Shown here: piece by piece, positions 50,981 through 60,230 of the stretch
Layout of the letters: the number at the start of each line of letters is the position of its first letter
How positions within the stretch are numbered: the stretch's first letter is position 1
Source: Oscillospiraceae bacterium
GTDB lineage: Bacteria; Bacillota; Clostridia; Oscillospirales; Ruminococcaceae
NCBI GenBank assembly: GCA_017536625.1
Contig: JAFXGY010000018.1
Location: 1 to 64,000 of the forward strand
DNA length: 64,000 bases
Direction of reading: 5' to 3'
Program-made: the position numbers and the translations under genes
Notes under the pieces: model-generated
The model's input: the letters and a program-made list of their open reading frames with translations, nothing else
Told to the model about the DNA's origin: nothing
The model's database searches: none

Positions 50981-52519
50981 TCAAAGGCCTTTTTCCGCAA
51001 AAACCCTGCAAAGAAAAGCGGGAATATCGCTTGGGAGCATTCCGTATTCCGAAAGCTCCTTCGCCGCTTTATCCGCAGCAAGGCCGTGAAGATAAACCCC
51101 ACAGACGGCGCAGGCTGTTTCAATATATCCCTGTGCGGCAAAGGAAGCTATCATTCCCGCAAGGCAATCGCCGCTTCCGCCTTTAGAAAGTCCCGGATTT
51201 CCGGTGGAATTGAAATATATATCGCCGTTCGGCTCCGCAATAACGGTGGTGGCGTCCTTAAGGACGACTATCGTTTCGTATTTTTTTGCCGTTTCAAAAG
51301 CAAGATCAACGCGTTTTTCGATAGTTTCCGGAATGGAAATTCCACAAAGCCTTGCCATTTCTCCAATATGCGGGGTTATTATCGGAACGGTTTTTGCTTT
51401 TTTGAGGATTTCAGGCTTTTCCGCAATGCAGTTTATGCCGTCGGCATCAAGGATTATCGTGCATTTTGCCTTTTCAAAAACAAAATCGACCAGTTCGCCG
51501 ATATCTTTTCCTCTTCCAAGTCCGCATCCGATAAGAACCGCATCCACCTTTTCAAGGAAGGGAAGGATTTTTTCCTTTGCGCCCCCGGAAATGGTTCCGT
51601 CCTCGTTTTCCGGAAGGCCGAGGAAGGTTGCTTCCGGAATGCGGGAAGCTATCATCGAAACCACCTTTTCCGTTGTGGCAACGGTGGTGATGCCCGCTCC
51701 GCTGCGCATTGCGCCCAATGCGGAAAGCACCGCCGCCCCGGGGAAATTTGAAGAACCGGTTATGCAAAGAAGCTTTCCGAAGGTGCCTTTGTTGCAAAAA
51801 CGTGGTCTTCTTCTTATTGAAGAAAAGACCATATCCTCCGTCGCGGCAAAACAGTTCTGCTCAACCTGGGCGCGGACTTCATGGGGAATTCCGATATCCA
51901 CAACCTCCGTCTTTCCGCAGAATTCCTTTCCCGGAAGAAGGATATGACCGGGTTTTGCCGCTTCGAACGCAACGGTGAAGTTCGCCTTCACCGAATTTTT
52001 TGCCGCAAGGCCGGTTTCCGCATTTATCCCGCTTGGGATATCGAGAGAAATTCTTACCGAAAGGGCGGAATTTATCATTTCGGCAATTTCGTTATAAGGT
52101 TCGCGGAATTCGCCGGAAAAGCCTGTTCCGAACATGGCGTCGATGATTATATCCGCTCCCACAAGCAGTTCATCGATTTTTCTGCGGTCCATATCAAAAT
52201 CCAGCATGGTTATGCCCGCCTGGATAAGGCAGTTATACATATATTTTGCTTCGTCACTTCTGGGAAGGCCACCGCAAAGAACAACAACGACGTTTGCTCT
52301 TTCCTCGAACAGCTTTCTTGCCACGACGAAGCCGTCGCCGCCGTTGTTTCCGCTTCCGCAGAAAATCATAAAATTGCGCCCGGAGATATTCGAAAGGGTC
52401 TTGCGGATAAAAGCGGCGGCGGCGCAGCCGGCATTTTCCATAAGCCGCTGATAGGTAACGCCCATTTCGTCCGAAAGGCGTTCTTCCCTTTTCATCTGTT
52501 CAACTGTAAGAATTTTCAT
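50981..52519 (-). CDS. nnr: Bifunctional NAD(P)H-hydrate epimerase / dehydratase
   Basis: 512 residues from the ATG at 52519 after GGGAGG. N-terminal epimerase (about 1-215): FCGSGNNGGDGFVVARKL, DAMFGTGFSGEF. C-terminal ADP-dependent dehydratase (about 225-512): NKGTFGKLLCITGS, GAMRSGAG, ITPHIGEMARL, STGNPGLSKGGSGDCLAGMI. Repairs damaged hydrated NAD(P)H. Single gene ending in a strong terminator. Confidence 0.96.
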   Translation of the reverse strand: MKILTVEQMKREERLSDEMGVTYQRLMENAGCAAAAFIRKTLSNISGRNFMIFCGSGNNGGDGFVVARKLFEERANVVVVLCGGLPRSDEAKYMYNCLIQAGITMLDFDMDRRKIDELLVGADIIIDAMFGTGFSGEFREPYNEIAEMINSALSVRISLDIPSGINAETGLAAKNSVKANFTVAFEAAKPGHILLPGKEFCGKTEVVDIGIPHEVRAQVEQNCFAATEDMVFSSIRRRPRFCNKGTFGKLLCITGSSNFPGAAVLSALGAMRSGAGITTVATTEKVVSMIASRIPEATFLGLPENEDGTISGGAKEKILPFLEKVDAVLIGCGLGRGKDIGELVDFVFEKAKCTIILDADGINCIAEKPEILKKAKTVPIITPHIGEMARLCGISIPETIEKRVDLAFETAKKYETIVVLKDATTVIAEPNGDIYFNSTGNPGLSKGGSGDCLAGMIASFAAQGYIETACAVCGVYLHGLAADKAAKELSEYGMLPSDIPAFLCRVFAEKGL

Positions 52520-52632
52520 GGAGATACCTCCCATCATTCATAAATCAGAGAAAAAACTTTTCCCCCTGCTGAATTATTTTAACGATATTTCAATTATAGC
52601 ACCCATACGGCATTTTTCAATCGAAAAAGCGC

Positions 52633-53283
52633 TTATGTTTTTCCCTCTGCTTTTCCTTTGGAAAGATCAATGAAGATTTTTCTGTAATCTTCCGCGGTTT
52701 TCACTTCCTCCGGGGTGAATTCCCTGAATTCCCCGGGAAAAAGATTTGAATCCAGCAAAAAATCGCCCATGGCGATCCTTTTAAGGTAAAATACCCTTCC
52801 GCCGATGGATTTTATCAAAAGCTTCACTTCGTGCCTTTTTCCTTCCGTAACGGTTATGACCGCGGAAAAGGTTTTTCCCTTTGGGTTTTTCATGCAGTGG
52901 GCACGGTAATCTTCCGGAATATATTCCGAATCCTCCTCGACAGTGGAAGAAATCACTTCATCAAGGAAAGCCGGTCTTGCTTCCTCGCCGTTTCCATAAA
53001 GGCTTCCGCCGGCGGCAAGCTTTTTTATCTTTTCTTCTGTGATTTCTCCGAAGGCGCGGAGAAAATAGCGCTTTTTTATGCCGAATTCCGGCCGCAGCAT
53101 ACGGAAGGCAAAATCGCCGTCATCGGTTATTATAAGAAGTCCTTCCGTATCCTTATCAAGCCTTCCCACAGGAAAAAGCCCTTTTTGCATTTCTTTCGGG
53201 AAGCAATCCATAACGGTTTTTTCGTGCTTGTCTTCCGTCGCGGTGATTAACCCCGCAGGCTTATTGAGCATATAATACCGCAA
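52633..53283 (-). CDS. RsuA/RluE-type pseudouridine synthase without S4 domain
   Basis: 216 residues. Catalytic Asp in VGRLDKDTEGLL near residue 43; YMLNKPAG opens the domain; EGKRHEVKLLIKSIG and LKRIAMGDFLLD are the conserved C-terminal motifs. The N-terminal S4 RNA-binding domain found in RsuA and RluB is absent, as in RluE-like members. Modifies rRNA; exact uridine unknown. Confidence 0.9.
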   Translation of the reverse strand: MRYYMLNKPAGLITATEDKHEKTVMDCFPKEMQKGLFPVGRLDKDTEGLLIITDDGDFAFRMLRPEFGIKKRYFLRAFGEITEEKIKKLAAGGSLYGNGEEARPAFLDEVISSTVEEDSEYIPEDYRAHCMKNPKGKTFSAVITVTEGKRHEVKLLIKSIGGRVFYLKRIAMGDFLLDSNLFPGEFREFTPEEVKTAEDYRKIFIDLSKGKAEGKT

Positions 53284-53315
53284 AAAAGCACCCCCTTTTT
53301 ATAAGAAAAACAAAA

Positions 53316-53338
53316 ACGGCGGGCAAAAGCCCGCCCGA
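53316..53338 (-). terminator. Terminator of the PAP2 gene
   Basis: GGCGGGC-AAAA-GCCCGCC. Confidence 0.75.
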
Positions 53339-53342
53339 AAAA

Positions 53343-54188
53343 TCAGAATTTATATTTTTTGAATATTGCCGGCCAAAGGGCGATTGCCGCAAGCGGCAGA
53401 CAGAAATAGCGGATGAAGGAATAAACAGGGCCAACCGGAAGAACCGCCTTCATTCCAAGATAAACGATGAGGATAAGGATTATTCCGCCGATATAGCGCA
53501 GAGCTTTTTTCTTTGCGGGAACGTCATCAATTTCGAAATTTATGAACTTCGTTTCGATGAAGGCTCCTATTGCTATTCCAAGGGCAAAACCGAAACTTTT
53601 CCAAAAGCTGTTATCCCCGCCCAAAATAAAACCAAGGGGAAGAAAAGCCGCTGTGCTTATTAGGAACATAAGGGCTTTTTGCCTTGCGTATTTGCGGTAA
53701 AAAAGCCAAAGAACAAGGGGAAGCGCAATTCCTATGGCGTAGCCGCCGATTACATCAACAGGCCAGTGAACGCCGAGATAAAGACGGGAAAGCCCGACCA
53801 GCGCCGGAACGATTATTGCCATCGCCCAGAATCTTCTGCGGTTCACCGCCCTTGCAATGGAAGTGAAAAAGTTCGCACAAGCGTGGGTGTGTCCGCTTGG
53901 GAAAGAATATCCCGGTGCGGTATGTTCCCGAAGAGTGCGGATTCCTTCATATCCGATGGGACGTTCAAGCTTCACCGCGATTTTTACGGTGCTTACGAGG
54001 AGATTTCCGAAGGAAAGGCACCAGCACATCCAATATCCCATTTCCTTATTGAAGCACCAATAAATGAAAGTTGCCACGAAGATTATGAAAAAATCTTCGC
54101 CGAGCATTGTTATCGCCTGAAAAATAATATCGAGAGCCGGGGTCGCAACGGATTGTATCGCCCGGATGATTTCTGCCTGAAATTCCAT
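53343..54188 (-). CDS. PAP2-family membrane phosphatase
   Basis: 281 residues, about six or seven membrane helices. The three PAP2 phosphatase motifs are intact: KLERPIGYEG (K-x6-RP), FPSGHTHAC, and SRLYLGVHWPVDVIGG. Candidate substrates are undecaprenyl pyrophosphate or phosphatidate. Start after GGAAGGTG. Divergent from the AI-2E transporter operon. Confidence 0.9.
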   Translation of the reverse strand: MEFQAEIIRAIQSVATPALDIIFQAITMLGEDFFIIFVATFIYWCFNKEMGYWMCWCLSFGNLLVSTVKIAVKLERPIGYEGIRTLREHTAPGYSFPSGHTHACANFFTSIARAVNRRRFWAMAIIVPALVGLSRLYLGVHWPVDVIGGYAIGIALPLVLWLFYRKYARQKALMFLISTAAFLPLGFILGGDNSFWKSFGFALGIAIGAFIETKFINFEIDDVPAKKKALRYIGGIILILIVYLGMKAVLPVGPVYSFIRYFCLPLAAIALWPAIFKKYKF

Positions 54189-54275
54189 GATTTCACCTTC
54201 CTTGCTTTCAATATAGCATAAACCACCAAAAAATTAAAGTAAAAAAAGTTTTTTAATGTAAAATATTAAAAAATA

Positions 54276-54318
54276 TTTAATGGATTTTCCTTTATAGATA
54301 TGATATTATAAAGGAAAA
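54276..54318 (+). promoter_or_regulatory. Promoter with 12-10-12 palindrome before the AI-2E/deoB operon
   Basis: TTTAAT (54276-54281), 17 bases, TATGAT (54299-54304). TTTTCCTTTATA (54285-54296) and TATAAAGGAAAA (54307-54318) form a perfect inverted repeat around the -10. A repressor bound there would block initiation. Confidence 0.65.
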
Positions 54319-54349
54319 GAAAACGACTTTCGGCAAAGGAGGCAGAAGA

Positions 54350-55579
54350 ATGAAATTTGAATGGAACAAAAGTATGACAAAGCGCGCGGCAACCTTTTTT
54401 GCCGCCGGAGCAGGGATAATCCTTTTCTATTTTATCCTCAAAAACTGGGGAGAAGTTATTTCTCTCTGGAACAACGCTGCGGATATTTTAAGACCCTTTA
54501 CCTTCGGAATCATTTTTGCCTATCTCCTTAACGGCCCGCTGATGTTTTTTGAAAAGCACCTTGCTTTCATCGAACAGAAAAAGCCCCGCAGAACCGCAAA
54601 AAGGGTTCTTGCCATAATTGTCACATGGATCGCGACCATCGCTGTTCTCAGCGCGTTCTTCTATATCGTAATGCCGGACGTTACGGAAAGTATAAACTTC
54701 CTCATCAATAACATTCCGTATTATCTTTCAAGCCTTCAGGGCTTCGTCGGCGGAATTACCGAAGCATATAATATTGAAGCCCCCTTCATCGATTATTTCC
54801 TCAATTTTGAAATAAGTTCCGAAGTCTTCGCGGATATTCTTCGGGAATACGGCGAAGATCTTCTTCCCCAGATTGCGAACATCGCAAACCTTTCCGTAAG
54901 AATCGGTTCCACCGTTTTCGATATCATAATCGCGATAGTCCTTTCCGTTTATATTATGTTCAGCAAAGAAACCCTTATTGCCCAGCTGAAAAAAGGTCTT
55001 TATGCCATTCTTAAAAAAGAAAACGCTTCGAACCTTGTGAGATTTGCAAGGGAATCCCACCGGATTTTCAGCGGATTCATCAACGGAAAGCTCCTTGATT
55101 CCCTCATCATGGGAATCCTCTGCTTCATCGGAATGAGCCTTATCGGGCTTGAATTCACCATGCTCATAAGCTTCATTGTGGGCTGCACGAACGTAATTCC
55201 CTTCTTCGGGCCTTTCCTTGGGGCAATTCCTTCTGTGCTTATTCTTCTTATGGTCGATCCCTGGCAGGCACTTTGGTTCGGAATTTTCGTTCTCGTTCTC
55301 CAGCAGCTTGACGGCAACGTTATCGGCCCGAAAATCCTTGGTGACAGCACCGGACTTCCCGCACTCTGGGTCATGTTCGCAATCCTTGTGGGCGGCGGAA
55401 TTTTCGGAATCCTCGGAATGTTCGTGGGCGTTCCCGCCTTCGCGGTAATTTATAAATTCACGAAGGAATTCCTTGAAAGCAAACTCAGTAAGAAAGAGCT
55501 TCCGGAACAGACCGAAAGCTATAAAGTTATAAAAGGAATCAAAGATTCCGACGAAATCGAGAAAGGAGCAACAAAATGA
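54350..55579 (+). CDS. AI-2E family (UPF0118) transporter
   Basis: 409 residues with about eight membrane helices and a cytosolic C-terminal tail. The family motif NVIPFFGPFLGAIPS lies near residue 285, and IGPKILGDSTGLPALWVMFAILVG follows (residues about 325-348). Members export varied small molecules or exchange Na+/H+; the quorum-sensing name is historical. Overlaps deoB by 4 bases (ATGA). Start after AAAGGAGG. Confidence 0.9.
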   Translation: MKFEWNKSMTKRAATFFAAGAGIILFYFILKNWGEVISLWNNAADILRPFTFGIIFAYLLNGPLMFFEKHLAFIEQKKPRRTAKRVLAIIVTWIATIAVLSAFFYIVMPDVTESINFLINNIPYYLSSLQGFVGGITEAYNIEAPFIDYFLNFEISSEVFADILREYGEDLLPQIANIANLSVRIGSTVFDIIIAIVLSVYIMFSKETLIAQLKKGLYAILKKENASNLVRFARESHRIFSGFINGKLLDSLIMGILCFIGMSLIGLEFTMLISFIVGCTNVIPFFGPFLGAIPSVLILLMVDPWQALWFGIFVLVLQQLDGNVIGPKILGDSTGLPALWVMFAILVGGGIFGILGMFVGVPAFAVIYKFTKEFLESKLSKKELPEQTESYKVIKGIKDSDEIEKGATK

Positions 55580-56751
55580 AAGCAAAACGCGTTTTTTGGA
55601 TAGTACTTGATTCTTTCGGCTGCGGGGAACTCCCGGATGCCGCAGACTTCGGCGATTCCGGCAGCAACACTCTTGCAGCCTGCGCCGCCACAGGAAAACT
55701 CAACATTCCCAATATGATAAGCCTCGGCCTCGGCAATATCGAAGGCGTTTCCTGCATTGAAAAGGCAGAAAGCCCGAAAGGCGCTTTTTGCCGGCTTAAA
55801 GAAGTGAGCAAAGGAAAGGATACCACAGTCGGCCATTGGGAACTTGCGGGACTTGTTTCCGAAAGACCTTTCCCCACTTATCCGGAAGGCTTCCCCGAAG
55901 ACGTTGTGGAAATGTTCAGGAAGGAAACCGGCTTTGACCTTCTTTGCAACAAGCCTTACAGCGGAAGCCAGCTTCTTCTTGATTACGGAAAAGAACATGT
56001 TGAAACCGGAAAACCGATAGTCTATACCTCCGCGGACAGCGTTTTGCAGGTTGCCGCACACGAGGAAGTTATTCCCCTTGAAAAGCTTTATGAAATCTGC
56101 GAAAAATGCCGTGCCTTCATGCAGGGCGAACACGGAGTCGGAAGAATCATTGCAAGACCTTTCAGAGGAGAATACCCCGATTTTTACAGAACTTCCGGCA
56201 GACATGATTTTTCCCTCGTTCCTCCGAAGGATACCGCCCTTGACGTTTTGATGAAAAACGGCTTTGCCACCATCGGCATCGGCAAGATATATGATATTTT
56301 TGCGGGAAAAGGAATTTCCGAATTCATGCGCACCGGCCCCAATAATATCGGAATGGAAAAATCCACCGAAATGCTCAAAAAGGATTTTACCGGACTTTGC
56401 TTCATCAACCTTGTGGATTTTGATATGGTCTATGGCCACCGCAACGACGCGGAAGGCTATGCAAACGCCCTTAACGAATTCGATGAATGGCTTGGCGGAT
56501 TTATGGAAGAAATGAACGACGACGATATCCTTATGATCACCGCTGACCACGGCTGTGACCCCGCAACCCCTTCCACCGATCATTCCAGGGAACATATTCC
56601 GCTTCTGGTTTACGGAAAATCCGTCAAAGCCGGAACCAACCTTGGCACAAGGGAATGCTACGCGGATGAATCCAAAACCATCCTTGAAATTTTCGGCATA
56701 ACCGATTGTGAAACCGCAGGCGAAAGTTTTTGGAAGGAAATCGAAGCTTGA
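55576..56751 (+). CDS. deoB: Phosphopentomutase
   Basis: 391 residues, alkaline-phosphatase superfamily. Interconverts (deoxy)ribose 1- and 5-phosphate in nucleoside breakdown. Metal and catalytic motifs: LDSFGCGELPDA near residue 9, the phosphothreonine in KDTTVGHWE near 86, VDFDMVYGHR near 285, and TADHGCDP near 327. Translationally coupled to the AI-2E transporter gene. With rpe at 5 kb, the window has two pentose phosphate enzymes, not linked by operon. Confidence 0.97.
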   Translation: MKAKRVFWIVLDSFGCGELPDAADFGDSGSNTLAACAATGKLNIPNMISLGLGNIEGVSCIEKAESPKGAFCRLKEVSKGKDTTVGHWELAGLVSERPFPTYPEGFPEDVVEMFRKETGFDLLCNKPYSGSQLLLDYGKEHVETGKPIVYTSADSVLQVAAHEEVIPLEKLYEICEKCRAFMQGEHGVGRIIARPFRGEYPDFYRTSGRHDFSLVPPKDTALDVLMKNGFATIGIGKIYDIFAGKGISEFMRTGPNNIGMEKSTEMLKKDFTGLCFINLVDFDMVYGHRNDAEGYANALNEFDEWLGGFMEEMNDDDILMITADHGCDPATPSTDHSREHIPLLVYGKSVKAGTNLGTRECYADESKTILEIFGITDCETAGESFWKEIEA

Positions 56752-56765
56752 TAAAAAAACAGCCG

Positions 56766-56803
56766 AAGGCGCACTCTTTTTTGAAAAAAGAGCGCGCCTT
56801 TTC
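56766..56803 (+). terminator. Terminator of deoB
   Basis: GGCGC...CTTTTTT-G-AAAAAAG...GCGCC then TTTTCTG. Confidence 0.8.
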
Positions 56804-56873
56804 TGAAAAAATCAGCAAAATTAAAATAAGATTATAATACTTTAAATTATATTAATGCTGGGAGGCGTCGCCT

Positions 56874-57701
56874 TTGAACAGATACTTAAAAACCGTTTTT
56901 TGCTTTATTTTATGCGCTTTTTTGCTTGCCGGATGCTCTTTTGATATAAGCGGAAAAGATATCACTTTTAACAAAGACGGCATTGGAAATGCCATTGACG
57001 CCGTAAAACCGAAAGACGTTACCGGAGAAATGAATTTTGAATCCATAACTCCTTCGGACGGTATTCCCGTAAGAAAACTTGAATTTGAAAACATCAGCTT
57101 CACCGGAGCGGAGGAGGCAAAAATCCTTATAATTCCCTCAGACGAAACAAAGGTCGAAGCTTCCTATCCCATAAGAATGCATGAGCACAATTTCAGAATT
57201 TCCGTTCGGGAAGGTGAAATCGAAATTTCCGTCCCGAAGCAGACCAACTTCAAAGCTGATAAATTTGAGATAAAAATATATGCAAATATTGAAGAAATCG
57301 ATATTTCCGGCGGAATTGCCCTTGAAATGGATGCCAAAAATTCCAAAAGAATCCACCTTGAAGCAAAAGGTGGCGCGGATATCTATATTTATAACATCGC
57401 CGCAGAATCCTTCGAAACGGATGTTGCAGGCGCGGCTTCCATGAATCTTTCCGGCGAAACGGAAAATTTTGAAGTCGAGCTTGCGGGTGCAGGTGCCCTT
57501 GACGCAAAAAGCCTTATCTGCAGAAACGCGGATATCGAAATCAGCGGAGCAGGCACAGCGGAAGTTTCCGTAACCGATAAGCTCTTTGCGGATATGGACG
57601 GGGTAGGTTCCCTCCGATATTATGGCGATCCGCTTGTTGAAAACATTTCCGCAGGGCTTACGGACGTCGAACAGGTTTCGAAGGAAGTTTACGGGGGCTG
57701 A
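56874..57701 (+). CDS. GIN-domain (DUF2807) lipoprotein
   Basis: 275 residues; TTG start after TGGGAGGCG; lipobox LAGC with Cys21. From about residue 70 the protein forms a right-handed beta-solenoid-like GIN domain with repeated strands: GGADIYIYN, ETDVAGAASMNLSGE, VELAGAGALDA, IEISGAGTAEVSV, MDGVGSLRY. DUF2807 proteins are cell-surface and often linked to PspC-type envelope stress; no pspC is here. A TATAAT sits near 56835. Heads a run with EcsC and an amidohydrolase. Confidence 0.85.
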   Translation: MNRYLKTVFCFILCAFLLAGCSFDISGKDITFNKDGIGNAIDAVKPKDVTGEMNFESITPSDGIPVRKLEFENISFTGAEEAKILIIPSDETKVEASYPIRMHEHNFRISVREGEIEISVPKQTNFKADKFEIKIYANIEEIDISGGIALEMDAKNSKRIHLEAKGGADIYIYNIAAESFETDVAGAASMNLSGETENFEVELAGAGALDAKSLICRNADIEISGAGTAEVSVTDKLFADMDGVGSLRYYGDPLVENISAGLTDVEQVSKEVYGG

Positions 57702-57706
57702 TTTTT

Positions 57707-58498
57707 GTGTTTTTTAAAAGGAAAACCCCATACGAAAAAGAACTCGCGGCACTTTTTGAAAAAGAGCGCCGCTTTCTCCAAAAGCGGAAGTTCAAAAAAG
57801 AAAGCTTTATAAACCGCAAGCTGGAACAATATGTTCCGAAGAAGCTTCGGGGAACGCTTGATTCTGCCTTTGCAAAAGCCTTTGGACTTATTTTTGAAAA
57901 AGGAACAAAGGTCATAGAAAAAACTTATGACAAAAAATCGCTCGAAATCGATTACCTTGAAAACGAATATATGAACGGGGTGCTTGAACGCAGAAAGACC
58001 CTTCGGGCTTTTTCCAAAAAAGCAAAATCCGCCGGGGATAAAAATCTTCTGCTTTCCGGCGCCGCGGGAATCGGCATGGGGATAATCGGGGTCGGCGTTC
58101 CGGATATTCCGGTTTTCACCGGGCTTTTGCTGAAAAGCGTTTATGAAATCGCCCTCGATTACGGTTTTGATTACGATTCGGAAAAAGAACGGGCATTTAT
58201 ACTTTGGGTAATCGAAGGTGCTGTTTCATACGGTGAAAAAATAACCGAAATCAACAAAAAAATCGATTATTTCATCTCTTCCGGAAAACTTCCGGAAGAT
58301 TATGAAAGCGCAGAAGCGATAAAATCCGCCGCAGGCGCCCTTTCGAAGGAACTTCTTTATATGAAGTTCGTCCAGGGAATTCCCATAATCGGCGCGGTGG
58401 GCGGATTTTATGACGCGGTTTATATGAAGCGCATAAACGAATTTGCAAACATCAAATACAGAAAAAGAATGCTTCTTAAAATGAAAAAGGGGTGCTGA
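57707..58498 (+). CDS. EcsC-family protein
   Basis: 263 residues. The family core is visible: GLIFEKGTKVIEKTYDK, SGAAGIGMGIIGVGVPDIPVFTGLLLKSVYEIALDYGFDYDS (residues about 118-160), and a C-terminal GIPIIGAVGGFYDAVYMKRI. Amphipathic helices suggest membrane association; role in Ecs-type systems of Bacillus is poorly defined. GTG start after GGGGG, five bases after the previous stop. Confidence 0.85.
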   Translation: MFFKRKTPYEKELAALFEKERRFLQKRKFKKESFINRKLEQYVPKKLRGTLDSAFAKAFGLIFEKGTKVIEKTYDKKSLEIDYLENEYMNGVLERRKTLRAFSKKAKSAGDKNLLLSGAAGIGMGIIGVGVPDIPVFTGLLLKSVYEIALDYGFDYDSEKERAFILWVIEGAVSYGEKITEINKKIDYFISSGKLPEDYESAEAIKSAAGALSKELLYMKFVQGIPIIGAVGGFYDAVYMKRINEFANIKYRKRMLLKMKKGC

Positions 58499-58500
58499 AA

Positions 58501-60048
58501 ATGAAAGTTTATGAGGGCGCGATTTTAACCTGTGACGAAAAGGATAACGTCTTCCGTTATCTTGCCGAAGACGGAGGAAAAATCGTTTTTACCGGAAACG
58601 AACTTCCGGCAAAATATGAAAATGCCGAAAGAATCTTCCTCGGCAAAAGGGCGCTTATCCCATCTTTTGTTGACAGCCATATTCATTTTGCAAGTTTTGC
58701 TACCTTCCTTGCGGGGCTTAACGTTGCGGATGCGGAAAGCAACAGCCAGATTCTTGAAATGATAAGGGATTTTGTCAAAGGCTGCGGCGACAAAATGATA
58801 ATTGCCTTCGGTGCTTCTCCCCATTCCGTTGCGGAAAAGCATTTTGTCACCCGAAAACAGCTTGACGAAGTCTGTCCCGATAAGCCGCTTTTTATGGTGA
58901 AATATGACGGTCACACCTGCGTTGTGAACACAAAGCTCCTCGAAAAAATCCGCAAAAAGGCAAAGAACCTTCGGGGATATCACGAAGAAACCGGCGAAAT
59001 GAACCAGGAAGCCTTTTTTGCCGTTTCGGATTACGTCACAAATTCCGTTTCTATCCCGAAGCTTCTTCGCAATATGCAGAAGGCGGCGGATTTTATGGCG
59101 TCGAGGGGCATCGGAATGATACATACCGTAAGCGGAGTTGGCTTTCCCCTTGATATAGACGTTGATATGGAAAAATGGTTTGGAAAAGGACTTTCGAACG
59201 GGCTTCAGCTTCGGGTATTCTTCCAGACCATGGACGTTGAAAAGGTGAAAAGGCGGAATCTTCCCCGCATCGGAGGCTGTTTTGCAACGGCTTTGGATGG
59301 CTGCTTCGGTTCCGAAGATGCGGCAATGCTTTTGCCTTATGAAGGAAGCGAAAACAAAGGTGTTCTTTATTATTCCGACGAAAAGGTTGCGGATTTTTGC
59401 AAAAAGGCGAACCGCGCCGGACTCCAGATTGAAATGCACGCCATAGGCGACGCTGCCTTTGACCAGGCAACAAAAGCGCTTAAAGCGGCGCTTGATGATT
59501 TTCCGCGGAAGGACCACCGCCACACTATAATCCATGCCTGCCTTCCTACGGAAGAAGGAATCCGCATCTGCGGGGAATACGGAATCGGCCTTGCGGTGCA
59601 AAGCGCATTTATCGATTGGCCCCAGGAACCGAATGATTATCTTGAAAGAATCCTTGGCGAAAGGGCAAAAAAGCTCAACCCGTTCAGAACTTATGACGAA
59701 AACAAAATCGTGATGAGCGTCGGTTCCGATGGTCCGTGCACCGCGCCGGACCCCATAAACTGGCTTTATAAGCTTTGCAACAACGGTGAAGAATCTCTTC
59801 CCGTCCAAAAGGCACTTCGCATCTGCACCGCTAACGGATATCACCAGACTTTTGATGAAAAGGAACGCGGAAGCCTTGAACCGGGAAAAATCGCCGATAT
59901 GGTAATTCTTTCGGAAAATCCTTTTGAGATGGAAGCTGAAAAGCTTTGCAACCTCAAAGTCGAAAAGCTCCTGCTCGGCGGCGAAGATTATAAACCCCTT
60001 TCCGAAAACCCCGTTAAACAGGTGCTTCGCGGAGTTTTCAGCAAATAA
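58501..60048 (+). CDS. Amidohydrolase family 3 (YtcJ-like) metal hydrolase
   Basis: 515 residues from the ATG at 58501, which follows AAAGGGG; the upstream GTG lies inside that site. N-terminal beta domain, then the TIM barrel with DSHIHFASF (H-x-H metal site) near residue 58, EMHAIGDAAFDQA near 312, and SVGSDGPCTAPDP near 408, then the C-terminal GSLEPGKIADMVIL. Hydrolyses an unknown amide or imide. Two bases after the ecsC stop, so same operon. Confidence 0.9.
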   Translation: MKVYEGAILTCDEKDNVFRYLAEDGGKIVFTGNELPAKYENAERIFLGKRALIPSFVDSHIHFASFATFLAGLNVADAESNSQILEMIRDFVKGCGDKMIIAFGASPHSVAEKHFVTRKQLDEVCPDKPLFMVKYDGHTCVVNTKLLEKIRKKAKNLRGYHEETGEMNQEAFFAVSDYVTNSVSIPKLLRNMQKAADFMASRGIGMIHTVSGVGFPLDIDVDMEKWFGKGLSNGLQLRVFFQTMDVEKVKRRNLPRIGGCFATALDGCFGSEDAAMLLPYEGSENKGVLYYSDEKVADFCKKANRAGLQIEMHAIGDAAFDQATKALKAALDDFPRKDHRHTIIHACLPTEEGIRICGEYGIGLAVQSAFIDWPQEPNDYLERILGERAKKLNPFRTYDENKIVMSVGSDGPCTAPDPINWLYKLCNNGEESLPVQKALRICTANGYHQTFDEKERGSLEPGKIADMVILSENPFEMEAEKLCNLKVEKLLLGGEDYKPLSENPVKQVLRGVFSK

Positions 60049-60055
60049 AATAAAT

Positions 60056-60088
60056 AAAAAGCCCTGCCTTGCGGCAGGGTTTTCTTTT
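60056..60088 (+). terminator. Terminator of the GIN-ecsC-amidohydrolase run
   Basis: AAGCCCTGCC-TTGC-GGCAGGGTTTTCTTTT. Confidence 0.85.
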
Positions 60089-60089
60089 A

Positions 60090-60225
60090 AGCCTTCCCGG
60101 AGGGGAAGGTGGCATTTGCGAAGCAAATGACGGATGAGGGATAGTCAGGTAACGCGGAGCGCTTATCGGTATTTATCAGGAATTCCCCTCCTCAGTCGCC
60201 TTCGGCGACAGCTGCTCCTCCGATG
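60090..60225. repeat. Dispersed palindromic repeat, variant copy
   Basis: Left half: GCCTTCCCGGAGGGGAAGG, inner hairpin CATTTGCGAAGCAAATG, ACGGATGAGGGA. Right half: AATTCCCCTCCTCAG, hairpin GTCGCCTTCGGCGAC, then a GCTGCTCCTCCG end that differs from other copies. Confidence 0.65.
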
Positions 60226-60230
60226 AACTA

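Noticed and set aside
58525..60126. 533-codon open frame on the minus strand over the amidohydrolase
   Set aside because: Antisense shadow; the plus strand carries an intact metal hydrolase with good start and context.
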